DNA of 64,000 nucleotides from Shewanella eurypsychrophilus (GCF_007004545.3 NZ_CP045503.2:1086501-1150500), one strand, 5' to 3'. Shown: positions 51,988-62,283, numbered from the stretch's first letter. Translations and numbers: made by a program. The notes: a model not told the origin generated them from the letters alone.

Positions 51988-52737
51988 ATGTGGATTGAAG
52001 GTGAAGTCGTAGAGCGTATCGACTGGAATGAGAAACTGTTCTCACTAAAAATAAAAGCAGATATTCAGCCCTATATTGCTGGGCAATTTATCAAGCTGAG
52101 TCGACTCGTAGGTGATAAAAGAGTTGCACGTGCCTATTCGATTGTTAACGCCCCTGGTGGGGATTTTATTGAAGTATTAGCGGTTGCTGTTGAAGAGGGC
52201 CAGTTATCTCCTCACCTACATTTACTTAAGGTTGGCGATAAACTTGATGTTTCTCCCAAGGCGTCTGGCTTTATGACTTTAGAGGAGATACCAGAGACAT
52301 CTTTTGCTGACAAGCAGCTTTGGCTTCTTGCAACTGGCACAGCCGTTGGACCATTTATTTCCATGCTAGAAACTGCCGAAATCTGGCAAAGATTTGAGCA
52401 TGTTGTTTTAGTTTATGGTGTAAGGCTAGCTGAAGACTTGGCTTATAAAGAGCAACTTCTGGCTCTACAGCAGAAGTATCCCAATCAATTTAAGCTGGTA
52501 TTATCCGTTACCCGCGAACCCTATCCCAATGCTATTCGGAGCAGAATATCTGAAGGTATTCAAAGCCAATCAATTCAACAATTGATTGGACTAGATATTA
52601 CTCCACAACACTCTCAGGTTATGCTTTGCGGTAATCCAGATATGATATCTGATACCAATCAAATACTGCTCGCTATGGGGCTAGCTAAAAACTTAAGGCG
52701 TGCGCCTGGTCAGATCACAGTAGAAAAGTACTGGTGA
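51988..52737 (+). CDS. fpr: Ferredoxin/flavodoxin--NADP+ reductase
   Basis: 249 residues, close to the 248 of E. coli Fpr. FAD-binding part with RAYSIVNAPGG near 47 and NADP part with LLATGTAVGPFISML near 110 and VMLCGNPDMI near 210. The C-terminal tryptophan (VEKYW) is the family end. It passes electrons from NADPH to flavodoxin/ferredoxin and supports oxidative-stress defence. Single gene, before the GST gene. Confidence 0.94.
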   Translation: MWIEGEVVERIDWNEKLFSLKIKADIQPYIAGQFIKLSRLVGDKRVARAYSIVNAPGGDFIEVLAVAVEEGQLSPHLHLLKVGDKLDVSPKASGFMTLEEIPETSFADKQLWLLATGTAVGPFISMLETAEIWQRFEHVVLVYGVRLAEDLAYKEQLLALQQKYPNQFKLVLSVTREPYPNAIRSRISEGIQSQSIQQLIGLDITPQHSQVMLCGNPDMISDTNQILLAMGLAKNLRRAPGQITVEKYW

Positions 52738-52812
52738 TGATTGCAGCTCAAGTATTTTGTGAAATTGTGTCAATCGGTGCTAAACAAATCAAATAATTAA
52801 CCTGGATATCTA

Positions 52813-53409
52813 ATGAAATTATTTTACTCGGATGCCTCACCTTATGCTCGCTGCGTGAGAGTCGTGATTAGACATTTAAAGATTGATGGTATTGATGAGA
52901 TTAAAACGAACCCACTAGCGAACGGTGAAGACCTACTTGAGGCTAATCCGCTGGGTAAGATCCCGTGTTTGCAGCTCAATGATGGTTCATCTCTTTATGA
53001 CAGTGAAGTCATCTTACGTTACTTGGATACTGAATTGGGCGGGGGGAGATTGTTTGGTATTAGAGAATCAAACTGGGTATCAGAAAGTCATTTTTCATTA
53101 ATTAAAGGCATGCTGGACAGTGCCGTTGCCTTAAGGCAGGAGCAGATGAGAGAGGAGGAGGGCAAACGATCTTCTTTCTGGACAGCAAGGTTTGAGCAAG
53201 CCCTCCTAAGGGGGCTACAACGTATTGAGCAAGGAGGGTTAATGACAACGCCTCAACTATCAATACATCAGATTTGTTTAGCTTGCCTATTAGAATATCT
53301 CGATTTTAGGCATGCTGATCTTAAGTGGAGGAAAGTGGCGCCAGCGGTTGCAAGTTGGTTGGCTGACTTCAAAGATTTTCCAGCGCTGAAAATGACTCAG
53401 CCTGATTAG
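52813..53409 (+). CDS. Glutathione S-transferase family protein
   Basis: 198 residues. Thioredoxin-like N-terminal domain (MKLFYSDASPYARCVRVVIR, NPLGKIPCLQL with cis-Pro, LYDSEVILRYLD) and an all-helical C-terminal domain. YfcF/YibF-like length. Substrate unknown. Same strand as fpr with a 75-base gap; co-transcription is possible. Confidence 0.88.
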   Translation: MKLFYSDASPYARCVRVVIRHLKIDGIDEIKTNPLANGEDLLEANPLGKIPCLQLNDGSSLYDSEVILRYLDTELGGGRLFGIRESNWVSESHFSLIKGMLDSAVALRQEQMREEEGKRSSFWTARFEQALLRGLQRIEQGGLMTTPQLSIHQICLACLLEYLDFRHADLKWRKVAPAVASWLADFKDFPALKMTQPD

Positions 53410-53605
53410 CTTTTGGTGAGCACATGGGCAAGAAAGGCGCGGTATGTGTAGTAATACTCACCTTTAAGCTTGGCTTAAGGGATGTTTCAGTTAATTTTAA
53501 TCCTGTTTGGTGGTGCAGGTAATAAATTGATAAACATCTTATTTTAGTCATTATTCCTGCTATATCACTTGCTGAAATAGTTTAGATTCTTTATCCTTAC
53601 TGCGA

Positions 53606-53626
53606 TTGATAATAATTATCATTATG
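53606..53626 (+). promoter_or_regulatory. Fur box upstream of fbpA
   Basis: TTGATAATAATTATCATTA matches most of the Fur consensus GATAATGATAATCATTATC. It lies about 40 bases before the fbpA ATG, so the iron importer should be repressed by Fur with iron. Confidence 0.75.
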
Positions 53627-53664
53627 CTATTCAGGCATGGATATGATGCAGAGGGTTTTTTGAA

Positions 53665-54672
53665 ATGAAATTTGCAAGCGGTTTAGCCATCTTAGGTTTA
53701 GTGGGGTTCGCTTCTGTTGCTAATGCAGCAGAGAAACTGACAGTTTATTCGTATCGCCAAGCTTTTCTAGTTGAGCCTATATTGGCTAACTTTACTAAAG
53801 AGACTGGCATTGATGTCGATGTGGTTTTCTCTAAGAAAGGCATTGCTGAGCGCATGATGCGTGAGGGCCGTTTATCTCCTGCTGATATCGTGTTGACTTC
53901 AGATTTTTCACGTTTAATGGAGTTGGCTGACAAAGAGTTAGTGATCCCAGTTGAAAGTGATCAGCTTAAGAGCAATATTCCTGCAAAATTCCGCTCCATT
54001 GAAAATGATTGGTTCGCGCTGACAATGCGTGTACGTAATATCTACTCATCAAAAGCAAAGATGGGCAAGTTAGATATCGATTATGAAGATCTTGCCGATC
54101 CTAAATACAAAGGGCAAATCTGTACCCGAAGTGGTAAGCATCCTTACAATGTTTCATTAGTGGCTTCTATGATTGCACATCATGGTGAAGCGGGTGCGAA
54201 AACATGGTTAGAAGGGTTCAAAGCTAATCTAGCTCGCAAGCCACAAGGCAATGACCGTGCACAAGTTAAGGCGGTTAAAGAGGGGTTATGTGATATCGCA
54301 ATCGGCAACAGCTATTACTTAGGTAAGATGCTACAAGACCCAAAGCAAGTGCCTTGGGCTGAGGCCGTTGAGATTAACTTCCCTAATCAAGACAACCGTG
54401 GCTCACACATCAATGTCTCAGGAATGGCTTTAGCTAAATATACAAAAAACCGAGACAATGCGATTAAGTTAATGGAATACCTTTCAGGTGATGTCGCTCA
54501 AAAAGACTATGCCGAAATCAACTTTGAGTACCCAGTGAAAGCCGATGTTAAACCTTCTGACTTAGTGGCTTCTTGGGGTGAGTTTAAAGCCGATGAACTG
54601 CCAATATTTAAGTTAGCCGAATACCATCATGCAGCCGTTAAGTTGTTAGATGAAGTGAAGTTTGATTTGTAA
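53665..54672 (+). CDS. fbpA: Periplasmic ferric-iron-binding protein of ABC transporter
   Basis: 335 residues. Signal peptide cleaved after ANA (about residue 22). The FbpA/FutA type-2 binding fold with tyrosine ligands near the C-terminal half (NSYYLGK). Delivers Fe3+ to the FbpB permease. A Fur box lies in front. A terminator at 54692-54720 then separates it from fbpB, so binding protein can be made in excess of the membrane parts. Confidence 0.93.
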   Translation: MKFASGLAILGLVGFASVANAAEKLTVYSYRQAFLVEPILANFTKETGIDVDVVFSKKGIAERMMREGRLSPADIVLTSDFSRLMELADKELVIPVESDQLKSNIPAKFRSIENDWFALTMRVRNIYSSKAKMGKLDIDYEDLADPKYKGQICTRSGKHPYNVSLVASMIAHHGEAGAKTWLEGFKANLARKPQGNDRAQVKAVKEGLCDIAIGNSYYLGKMLQDPKQVPWAEAVEINFPNQDNRGSHINVSGMALAKYTKNRDNAIKLMEYLSGDVAQKDYAEINFEYPVKADVKPSDLVASWGEFKADELPIFKLAEYHHAAVKLLDEVKFDL

Positions 54673-54691
54673 ATAATCTGTTGGATGAGAA

Positions 54692-54720
54692 AATAGCCTT
54701 CAAATGAAGGCTATTTTTGT
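54692..54720 (+). terminator. Terminator between fbpA and fbpB
   Basis: AAATAGCCTT-CAAATG-AAGGCTATTT followed by TTGTTT. It probably attenuates read-through into fbpBC. Confidence 0.8.
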
Positions 54721-54796
54721 TTTTGCGCAATGCTTCACACAATTCGTAAGTTATAATCGTTCTTATTTAAGCTTAGATTTAAGTTTGTTGGGGATA

Positions 54797-56458
54797 ATGT
54801 CCCGACAAATAAAAGTGGATTTATACATGATCTTAGGTTTATCCAGGAGCTGGTCTTTGGCTGGCTACCTCATCGCGGCTATTATTCTTCTGCCACTGAT
54901 TGCGATCATCGCTCAGGCTTTCGTCCCAGACGAGGATGTTTTTAGTCACCTGCTTAATACCGTTTTACCGACTTACATTGTTAATACCATAGTATTGATG
55001 CTTGGTGTTTGTATTGGGTCTTTGTTCATTGCAACGCCTGCTGCTTGGCTCGTTGCTAGATGTCAGTTTCCTGGTCGAAAGATGTTCCAATGGGCACTTT
55101 TATTGCCACTCGCGATGCCTGCATATGTTGTTGCATATGTTTATACCGATTTATTAGATTATGCTGGGCCCGTTCAAAAGGCATTACGAACCTGGTTTGA
55201 TTGGCAGTCCCCTAGCGACTACTATTTTCCTGAGGTACGTAGTTTAGCCGGCGCATCAGTCATGTTGGCCTTAGTCTTGTTTCCCTATATTTACCTATTA
55301 GCCAGAACAGCATTTATGGAGCAGTCTTCCAGTCTGCAGCATGCTTCACGTGTTATGGGCTGCGGCCCTTGGCAAAGTTTTTGGCGTTTAAGCCTGCCTA
55401 TGGCTAGACCCGCTTTAGCGGTGGGTGCTTCCTTGGTGGCGATGGAGACCGTGGCTGACTTTGCCACCGTGAGCTACTTTGCTGTGCCTACATTAACCAC
55501 AGCTGTTTACGATACCTGGCTTGGTTATGGCAGTTTATCTGCAGCCGCCAAACTTTCGGCAATTATGCTTTTAGTTGTTTTTTCCATGATAGGTTTTGAG
55601 CGTTTTGCACGGAGAAAACAACAACTGTTTCAAAAACAGTCGGCAAGCAATGAAAGTACGTTATCAAGATTGAAAGGGAGTCATGCATACTTAGCGACAG
55701 GCTATTGCGGTCTATTATTATTATTTTCATTTGTACTCCCATTTCTGATTTTATTGCAGTACGCATGGGATTACTTTGATGCAAGCTGGAACAGTGCTTT
55801 CTGGGAATATAGTTTAAATAGTTTCTACATAGCAGCTATCGTCAGTGTCATTACGGTATTGATCGGTATCATCTTGATGTTTATACGAAGAATTAGCCCA
55901 AGACCTTCTGACGCTTTGCCTTCAAGGCTTGCATCGACAGGCTATGCGCTTCCAGGGACTGTATTAGCGATTGGGATCCTTGTTCCGCTAACCATGTTGG
56001 ATTTTGCCGTCAATGATCTCTACGAGTTTTTAGGCCAGCCTGGTCCAGGCTTGGTTTTTACAGGTAGTGTGTTTATTCTGATATTCGCTTTCTGTATTCG
56101 GTTTTCGGCAATAGCCATTGGCAGTGTTGAAAATAGCTACAAACGTATCTCCCCCTCATTAGACATGGCAGGCATTTCGATGGGGCTTAAACCTAAAGCT
56201 TTGCTCTGGCGTGTGCACTTACCGTTATTGAGAAAAGGGATCTTTGCTGGTTTATTACTGGTGTTTATTGAATGTATGAAAGAGTTGCCTGCTGCATTGT
56301 TACTTAGACCGGTAGGCTTTGAAAATTTAGCCACCTATGTGTTTCAATTCGTATCGGATGAACAATTAGAGCATGGAGCACTTGCAGCTATTGTCATCGT
56401 ATTGGTTGGTTTCGTACCTCTTATTTATTTAAACCGTTCACTAGAGCATGAAAAATAG
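54797..56458 (+). CDS. fbpB: Ferric iron ABC transporter permease
   Basis: 553 residues from the ATG at 54797 (GGGGATA before it); longer frames start inside the upstream terminator and are rejected. About twelve membrane segments in two homologous halves, each with an EAA loop (ASRVMGCGPWQSFWRLSLPM; AGISMGLKPKALLWRVHLPL). Inner-membrane channel for Fe3+ driven by FbpC, encoded 65 bases downstream. Confidence 0.93.
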   Translation: MSRQIKVDLYMILGLSRSWSLAGYLIAAIILLPLIAIIAQAFVPDEDVFSHLLNTVLPTYIVNTIVLMLGVCIGSLFIATPAAWLVARCQFPGRKMFQWALLLPLAMPAYVVAYVYTDLLDYAGPVQKALRTWFDWQSPSDYYFPEVRSLAGASVMLALVLFPYIYLLARTAFMEQSSSLQHASRVMGCGPWQSFWRLSLPMARPALAVGASLVAMETVADFATVSYFAVPTLTTAVYDTWLGYGSLSAAAKLSAIMLLVVFSMIGFERFARRKQQLFQKQSASNESTLSRLKGSHAYLATGYCGLLLLFSFVLPFLILLQYAWDYFDASWNSAFWEYSLNSFYIAAIVSVITVLIGIILMFIRRISPRPSDALPSRLASTGYALPGTVLAIGILVPLTMLDFAVNDLYEFLGQPGPGLVFTGSVFILIFAFCIRFSAIAIGSVENSYKRISPSLDMAGISMGLKPKALLWRVHLPLLRKGIFAGLLLVFIECMKELPAALLLRPVGFENLATYVFQFVSDEQLEHGALAAIVIVLVGFVPLIYLNRSLEHEK

Positions 56459-56522
56459 CGTGTTTTTTTATTGTTATTAGCAAGAATTTTATCGGGTTCA
56501 TTTCTGTTGGAGCAAGGCAATA

Positions 56523-57551
56523 ATGTCGACACTAAGTATTCAAGGCGTTCACAGTGATTATCAAGGTGAGCAGGTTTTAAAGGGCTTAGACTTGACCTTG
56601 GAAAAAGGCGAAATTGTCGCATTACTCGGCCCAAGTGGCTGCGGTAAGACAACCTTACTAAGGGCGATTGCCGGATTGCAGGCAATTAGCGCCGGTGAAG
56701 TAAAGATAAATGGTGAGGTGCTTTCCGGTTCTAATGTTTTCGTCCCAAGTGAGCGTAGGGGGGTAGGGATGATTTTTCAAGATTATGCGCTTTTCCCTCA
56801 TTTAACCGTGGCTGAAAATATTCTCTTTGGGGTCAAAGATACTAATAAAGTACACAGACAGCATCGGCTAGATGAGATGCTCGAGTTGGTAAAACTCGAT
56901 GGGCTCAGTGAGCGTTTTCCACATGAGTTATCTGGTGGGCAGCAACAAAGGGTATCGATAGCTAGGGCATTAGCTTATGAACCAGAATTGCTGTTGCTTG
57001 ATGAGCCATTTTCAAATATCGACGCTAAAGTTCGTGGTGAGATGATGCTGGAGATCCGCAATATCCTCAAACAAAGAAATGTGAGTGCTGTCTTTGTTAC
57101 CCATAGTAAGGACGAAGCTTTTGTTTTTGCGGATAAGCTGGCCCTATTTAAGGACGGTTATATTGTCCAGTATGGTACTGCAGAGGAGTTGTACACAGCA
57201 CCTAAAGATCGCTATGTGGCTGATTTCCTAGGTAGTGGTAACTATATACCAGCTTCAGTGAAAGACAGTTTTAGTGTTGAAACGCCAATCGGATCGCTAA
57301 AGAGTACCAGTCAACTGACTCATCCTGTGAGCTATCAAGGAGAGATCTTACTCAGGCCGCAGCAGATTGAGATCATTGCCGATGAGTCTGGCGCAGGTGT
57401 GATTGTCGAGCGGCGTTTTTTAGGTAATATTTGCCACTATCAAGTGCAGATTGCGCAAGACTTCTATGAGGTGAAAACTCAATTATCTCAGTTAGTCTTA
57501 GGCCAGAAAGTGAATTTACAGGCTCAAGAACACTCTCTAGTTGTATTTTAA
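56523..57551 (+). CDS. fbpC: Ferric iron ABC transporter ATP-binding protein
   Basis: 342 residues. Walker A GPSGCGKTT near 36, Q-loop, signature LSGGQQQR near 138, Walker B LLLLDEPFSNID near 157, and switch His in VTHSKDE. A C-terminal TOBE-like domain (about 240-342) fits FbpC. Powers iron import through FbpB. Frame ends at 57551, before the DyP peroxidase gene. Confidence 0.93.
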   Translation: MSTLSIQGVHSDYQGEQVLKGLDLTLEKGEIVALLGPSGCGKTTLLRAIAGLQAISAGEVKINGEVLSGSNVFVPSERRGVGMIFQDYALFPHLTVAENILFGVKDTNKVHRQHRLDEMLELVKLDGLSERFPHELSGGQQQRVSIARALAYEPELLLLDEPFSNIDAKVRGEMMLEIRNILKQRNVSAVFVTHSKDEAFVFADKLALFKDGYIVQYGTAEELYTAPKDRYVADFLGSGNYIPASVKDSFSVETPIGSLKSTSQLTHPVSYQGEILLRPQQIEIIADESGAGVIVERRFLGNICHYQVQIAQDFYEVKTQLSQLVLGQKVNLQAQEHSLVVF

Positions 57552-57804
57552 ACACACATCGCTGCATGGTTTTTGAACACGTCAGGCTTGTTTTCTAGCC
57601 TAATTAATCAGGATTTATATAGGCATGCAAAGTTATTTAAGCCATGATATGCCAGTGTTAGATTAGCTAGCGGGTTAATTATATCGTGTAAAGGTAACCC
57701 TAGCGCTAACTATGCAGCTAACTGTGATTCAGTTAATACCATTATTTATTAAAGTTATGGATAATGGTGCCGAAAATCAATTAGTGCAGAAGGTAAATAG
57801 AGAG

Positions 57805-58743
57805 ATGGATAATCAGGTTATGCCTCGTGAACAGTTAGGTGTGTGTGCAGAAGGAAATCTGCACAGTGTTTATTTGATGTTTAATGCGAATGAAGCTGCA
57901 GAGTCTCAACTAAGACCTTGTGTGGCTAATGTTGCTCAATATGTCTATGAGTTGGCAGACCAGTATGCTGATAGTGCGTTTAATGGCTTTCTGGCTATAG
58001 GAGCGAACTATTGGGATAGTTTATACCCATCAGCTAGGCCTAATCAGCTTAAGCCTTTTCCGACCATGAGTGCTGATAATAGAGATGCTCCTGCTTTAGA
58101 GTATGACCTTTTTGTCCATATTCGTTGTGACCGCTTTGATATTCTTCATTTAGTGGCTAATGAAGTCAGCCAAATGTTCGAAGGTTTGGTTGAGCTCGTT
58201 GATGAAGAACGTGGTTTCCGTTTTATGGACAATAGAGATCTCACTGGCTTTGTCGATGGCACAGAAAACCCTAAAGGGCGTAGCCGTCAGGAAGTGGCAC
58301 TGGTTGGTGACGAAGATGTTAGCTTTAAAGCTGGCAGTTATATTCATGTACAAAAATTTGCGCACAACTTAAGTAAATGGAATCGTTTACCCCACAAGAA
58401 GCAAGAGGATATTATCGGCCGAACAAAGCAAGATAATATCGAGTATGCCTCTGAAGATAAGCCACTTACTAGCCATATTAAACGCGTGAACTTGAAAGAT
58501 GCTGATGGTAAGTCGATGGAGATCTTAAGGCAAAGCATGCCCTATGGTTCTGTTAAAGAACAAGGTTTAATGTTTATCTCCAATTGCCGTAACTCTAATA
58601 ATTTTGAAAAAATGCTCGAAAGCATGGTACACGGTGATGGACAGGGTAATCATGATCATCTGCTGCACTTTACACAAGCGCTAACAGGTTCCTCATTTTT
58701 TGCACCATCATTGGACTTTATGGAAACTGAAGCGAGCCAATAA
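57805..58743 (+). CDS. DyP-type haem peroxidase (Shewanella TyrA-like)
   Basis: 312 residues from the ATG at 57805, whose product begins MDNQVMPREQLGVCAEGNLH, in line with S. oneidensis TyrA; earlier in-frame starts have no ribosome site. The DyP signature GFVDGTENPKG with the catalytic Asp is near residue 150, and the haem-binding proximal His lies in the HIKRVNL region. Cytosolic dye-decolorising peroxidase; no encapsulin gene is adjacent. It follows the iron importer genes, which may be coincidental. Confidence 0.92.
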   Translation: MDNQVMPREQLGVCAEGNLHSVYLMFNANEAAESQLRPCVANVAQYVYELADQYADSAFNGFLAIGANYWDSLYPSARPNQLKPFPTMSADNRDAPALEYDLFVHIRCDRFDILHLVANEVSQMFEGLVELVDEERGFRFMDNRDLTGFVDGTENPKGRSRQEVALVGDEDVSFKAGSYIHVQKFAHNLSKWNRLPHKKQEDIIGRTKQDNIEYASEDKPLTSHIKRVNLKDADGKSMEILRQSMPYGSVKEQGLMFISNCRNSNNFEKMLESMVHGDGQGNHDHLLHFTQALTGSSFFAPSLDFMETEASQ

Positions 58744-58771
58744 TACCCGTTAGTATAAATGCTACAAAATA

Positions 58772-58800
58772 AAAAACGCACCTTGAAGGTGCGTTTTTTA
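58772..58800 (+). terminator. Rho-independent terminator
   Basis: AAAAACGCACC-TTGA-AGGTGCGTTTTTT, able to serve both the peroxidase gene and the converging cupin gene. Confidence 0.85.
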
Positions 58801-58822
58801 TGTTGCTAACAAAGTCCACTCA

Positions 58823-59284
58823 TTACTTGATAGGATCTGGATCCCAGTAATTGGTTGGGCGCTTTGCGTAGATCTCATCGACAGCTCTCACTAAGACTTT
58901 ATTGTTTTCAGGATAAACCACTACATCATGCTTATCTCGATTGCCAATCACTAAGAATAAAAACTCTTTGTCGCTGTCATTTTTTAATGTGTGTGCAATG
59001 GCTGTGTCAGCATTGAAACAGATATACTCGCCTTTTTTAAAGGGGTGCGACTCACCATCAATGAGTAAAGTGGCCTCGCCTTCGAGTGCATACAGATGCT
59101 CCTCTTCCTTTGTGTGATAGTGAGCTACAGTAGAGAGTTTCCCTGGAGCAAGCCGCTCCATCGTTACGCCAATTTTTTCACAACCAGCAGCGTCACCTAT
59201 GTGTTTTTGTTGACTGGTATATTGGTCTGAATGCTGCCAAGACTCCCAGCATACATCATCGACTTTAATTATTTTTGTTGTCAT
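58823..59284 (-). CDS. Cupin-domain protein
   Basis: 153 residues from the ATG at 59284 (AAGGAAG seven bases upstream, inside a GTGATG pair). Cupin motif 1 HYHTKEEEHLYALEGEATLL near residue 57 (His-x-His and Glu ligands) and motif 2 with FNADTAIAH near 95. Likely metal-dependent; substrate unknown. Single minus-strand gene. Confidence 0.85.
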   Translation of the reverse strand: MTTKIIKVDDVCWESWQHSDQYTSQQKHIGDAAGCEKIGVTMERLAPGKLSTVAHYHTKEEEHLYALEGEATLLIDGESHPFKKGEYICFNADTAIAHTLKNDSDKEFLFLVIGNRDKHDVVVYPENNKVLVRAVDEIYAKRPTNYWDPDPIK

Positions 59285-59389
59285 CACACTTCCTTAGCCC
59301 GAAGGTACAGCATCGTTAGCACTAATTTCGCATGAATCAAAGTGTGATTCAATATCTTGTATGCAATCTAGTGGAAAAGAGTTTGGCAT

Positions 59390-59423
59390 AAAAAAAGAGA
59401 CGCACTGTGCGTCTCTTTTTTTT
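59390..59423. terminator. Bidirectional terminator downstream of argR
   Basis: AAAAAAGAGACGCACTGTGC-GTCTCTTTTTTTT. Serves argR on the minus strand. Confidence 0.85.
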
Positions 59424-59428
59424 AATAC

Positions 59429-59451
59429 CAATCAGTATAAGAAAGTGACCT
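59429..59451. repeat. Solo end of the 263-bp MITE
   Basis: TACCAATCAGTATAAGAAAG-TGACC matches the left end of the element at 50281 with two changes. It sits at the argR stop (59450). Confidence 0.6.
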
Positions 59452-59920
59452 AATCTGTGTAGTTGAATAATGACTTAACAGTTTGTAGGGTTCTACTGAT
59501 TTCTTGAATGTTTGCTGGGGTAATGAAAATAGTATCATCGCCAGCAATGGTTCCCAATATGCCCTCAGGCTTGCCTATTGAGTCGAGCAATCGAGCTATC
59601 AATTGAGCGGCGCCAGGGCTCGTTCTGACAACAATCATCGCCTGGTTATGGTCGACGTCGAGTACTAAGTTTTTAAGCGGGCTACCTGCCGTAGGGACGC
59701 CTAATTCTGCAGGAAGGCAATACACCATTTCTTGCTTGGCATTTCTGGTTCTCACTGCGCCGAATTTACTCAGCATTCTAGATACTTTTGATTGATTGAT
59801 GTTGCCATAACCTTCAGCTTGAAGGGCAATCACTATTTCGCTTTGGGAACCGAATCGTTCCTCTTTCAAAATTAACTTAAATGTCTTAACAAGTTCGTCT
59901 TGATTTTTATTTGCTTGCAT
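59450..59920 (-). CDS. argR: Arginine repressor ArgR
   Basis: 156 residues. N-terminal winged helix (residues 8-70; [20 protein letters not shown]) and C-terminal hexamerisation/arginine domain with [11 protein letters not shown] near 120. Represses arginine biosynthesis genes and is a XerCD accessory factor in E. coli. Divergent from mdh, as in many Gammaproteobacteria. ARG-box-like sequence in its own promoter indicates autoregulation. Confidence 0.95.
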   Translation of the reverse strand: MQANKNQDELVKTFKLILKEERFGSQSEIVIALQAEGYGNINQSKVSRMLSKFGAVRTRNAKQEMVYCLPAELGVPTAGSPLKNLVLDVDHNQAMIVVRTSPGAAQLIARLLDSIGKPEGILGTIAGDDTIFITPANIQEISRTLQTVKSLFNYTD

Positions 59921-59926
59921 AGTTTT

Positions 59927-59966
59927 TATATTCTTTTATTCAAAAATCTAGTGTATTTTGAATAGG
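59927..59966 (-). promoter_or_regulatory. Tandem ARG-box-like sites before argR
   Basis: TATATTCTTTTATTCAAA (59927-59944) and, three bases on, TAGTGTATTTTGAATAGG (59948-59965). Each approximates the TGAATwwwwATTCA ARG box, and 3-base spacing of paired boxes is usual. Suggests ArgR autoregulation. Confidence 0.45.
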
Positions 59967-60276
59967 TGGCACAATTTTGTCAACAAATACCCGTCTTTGA
60001 TGAATAAAAATGCAGGTTGCAAACTGGTTGATATTGTTGTGTACCCTATAAAGGTGGATTCAAATCAAAAGGCTTACTGGCTTAGTGTGATAATTATGAT
60101 TAAGGCGGTTTGTTGCTTTTTCTAGGGAGCGATTAGACGATTTTATGATACAGATCAGAAATTAAATCTAATCGAGACTAAGGGATAATTGAAATTTATT
60201 CATTAATCCAGTAATGTTGCGCCATCTAGAAAGATAGATCTATATCACATATATCCAAGAATTGACGGAGATAACT

Positions 60277-61212
60277 ATGAAAGTTGCTGTACTTGGTGCC
60301 GCTGGTGGTATTGGCCAGGCTCTTGCCCTATTACTAAAAACACAATTGCCAGCTGGTTCAAAACTGTCCCTTTATGATATTGCTCCCGTAACACCTGGTG
60401 TTGCTGTTGATCTAAGTCATATCCCTACAGCTGTAGAAGTTAAAGGTTTTGCTGGTCAAGATCCATCTGCCGCACTTGAAGGTGCTGATGTGGTTCTTAT
60501 TTCTGCTGGTGTAGCACGTAAGCCAGGGATGGATCGCTCTGATCTATTCAACATCAACGCTGGTATCGTAAGAAACCTAGTTGAAAAGTGTGCTGCAACA
60601 TGTCCAAAAGCATTAATCGGAATTATTACAAACCCAGTCAATACAACCGTTGCTATCGCTGCTGAAGTATTAAAGGCTGCCGGTGTTTATGATAAGAACC
60701 GTTTATTTGGTGTGACTACACTGGACGTTATCCGTTCTGAAACCTTTATTGCTGAAGCGAAAGGGTTAAACGTTGCTGATGTTAAGCTGAACGTTATCGG
60801 CGGACACAGTGGTGTGACGATTCTTCCATTACTTTCTCAGGTTGAAGGCGTTAGCTTTACCGATGAAGAAGTGGCAGCTATGACGACTCGCATTCAGAAT
60901 GCGGGTACAGAAGTGGTTGAAGCTAAAGCCGGTGGCGGCAGTGCAACACTTTCTATGGGTCAAGCGGCATGTCGTTTCGGCCTATCTTTAGTACGTGGCC
61001 TTCAAGGTGAAGAAAACGTTGTTGAATGTGCTTATGTTGATGGTGGCAGTGAGCATGCAGCATTCTTTGCCCAGCCAGTGCTATTGGGTAAGAACGGCGT
61101 AGAGAAAGTACTGGCTTACGGTGACGTGAGTGAGTTCGAAGCTAATGCCCGTGATGCTATGCTAGATACACTAAAAGCTGATATTAAGCTAGGCGTTGAA
61201 TTTGTTAAGTAA
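60277..61212 (+). CDS. mdh: Malate dehydrogenase
   Basis: 311 residues from the ATG at 60277 with GGAG seven bases upstream; an ATG-like start five codons earlier is not needed. Oxidises malate to oxaloacetate with NAD in the TCA cycle. NAD site [18 protein letters not shown], substrate arginines in RKPGMDR and IRSETF, catalytic His in [10 protein letters not shown]. Own terminator at 61242-61270. Confidence 0.97.
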   Translation: MKVAVLGAAGGIGQALALLLKTQLPAGSKLSLYDIAPVTPGVAVDLSHIPTAVEVKGFAGQDPSAALEGADVVLISAGVARKPGMDRSDLFNINAGIVRNLVEKCAATCPKALIGIITNPVNTTVAIAAEVLKAAGVYDKNRLFGVTTLDVIRSETFIAEAKGLNVADVKLNVIGGHSGVTILPLLSQVEGVSFTDEEVAAMTTRIQNAGTEVVEAKAGGGSATLSMGQAACRFGLSLVRGLQGEENVVECAYVDGGSEHAAFFAQPVLLGKNGVEKVLAYGDVSEFEANARDAMLDTLKADIKLGVEFVK

Positions 61213-61241
61213 TTATTGTTACTAACAAGCCTCAACCAAAT

Positions 61242-61270
61242 AAAAAGGAGCCATTAGGCTCCTTTTTATT
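61242..61270 (+). terminator. Rho-independent terminator of mdh
   Basis: AAAAAGGAGCC-ATTA-GGCTCCTTTTTATT. Confidence 0.85.
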
Positions 61271-61311
61271 TTTAAGGTTTTAAGTGGTTTAGCGATTAAA
61301 GTTATCCGCTC

Positions 61312-62283
61312 TTAGTGGCTTCTCTCTACAGCAATTTTTGCTAATGAGATTAAAGCTTGCTTATATTCACTATCAGGAATGCATGCCAGTGCACTAATGG
61401 CTTTATCAGACTCTTGCTGAGCACGATTGAAGGTGTATTCTAATGCACCACAGCTGTTCAGGGCCTGAAGTATCTCTTCGATGTTCTGAGTGCCGTCACC
61501 TTGCTCAATAGCGTTACGGATGAGCCCTTGCTCAGCTTCTGTGCCGTTGGCTATTGCGTATATCAAAGGAAGTGTTGGTTTTCCTTCTGCTAGATCATCA
61601 CCGATGTTTTTACCTAGTTCTTCTGTATCGGCAGTATAGTCCAGTAAGTCATCGGTTAATTGGAATGCGGTGCCCAAATATTTACCATAATCAGCGAGAG
61701 CGGTCTGAATTTCTATCGGGCTGTCAGCAAGGACACCAGCGAGACGAGTCGCAGCTTCAAATAACTTAGCTGTTTTACAATAGATGACCCGCATGTAGCT
61801 CTCTTCTGTGGTATCAGGGTCGTTACAGTTCATTAACTGCAACACTTCACCTTCAGCCAGTACGTTCGTCGCATCTGCAAGCATCTTTAACACTTTCATG
61901 CTGTCGAGCTCGGTCATCATTTGGAATGAGCGGGTATAGAGAAAGTCGCCGACTAATACACTGGCACTGTTACCGAATAATGCGTTCGCCGTTTCTCTGC
62001 CTCTACGAAGCATGGATTCATCAACAACGTCATCATGGAGTAGCGACGCGGTATGAATGAATTCAATAATGGCTGCCAGTTTAAGGTGAGCCTCTCCCTG
62101 ATAGTCTATTGCCCTAGCAGCTAATATAGATAGAAGAGGGCGCATGCGCTTACCGCCGCCATTGATGATATAGAAGCCTAACTGGTTGATCAGGGCTACA
62201 TCAGATTCAAGTTGGGTATAAATCAGTTTGTTGACGTCTTGCATGTCATTATCAGCTAACTGACGAATGGTGGTTAAATCCAT
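61312..62283 (-). CDS. ispB: Octaprenyl diphosphate synthase
   Basis: 323 residues. All-helical prenyl synthase with FARM motif DDVVDESMLRRG near 83-95 and second aspartate motif DDLLDYTAD near 212-220. It makes the C40 side chain of ubiquinone/menaquinone. Divergent from rplU, the conserved E. coli-type ispB/rplU arrangement. Confidence 0.96.
   Translation of the reverse strand: MDLTTIRQLADNDMQDVNKLIYTQLESDVALINQLGFYIINGGGKRMRPLLSILAARAIDYQGEAHLKLAAIIEFIHTASLLHDDVVDESMLRRGRETANALFGNSASVLVGDFLYTRSFQMMTELDSMKVLKMLADATNVLAEGEVLQLMNCNDPDTTEESYMRVIYCKTAKLFEAATRLAGVLADSPIEIQTALADYGKYLGTAFQLTDDLLDYTADTEELGKNIGDDLAEGKPTLPLIYAIANGTEAEQGLIRNAIEQGDGTQNIEEILQALNSCGALEYTFNRAQQESDKAISALACIPDSEYKQALISLAKIAVERSH

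Noticed and set aside
54704..54796. Longer N-terminus of fbpB
   Set aside because: It would start inside the fbpA terminator and lacks a ribosome site; the ATG at 54797 has one.
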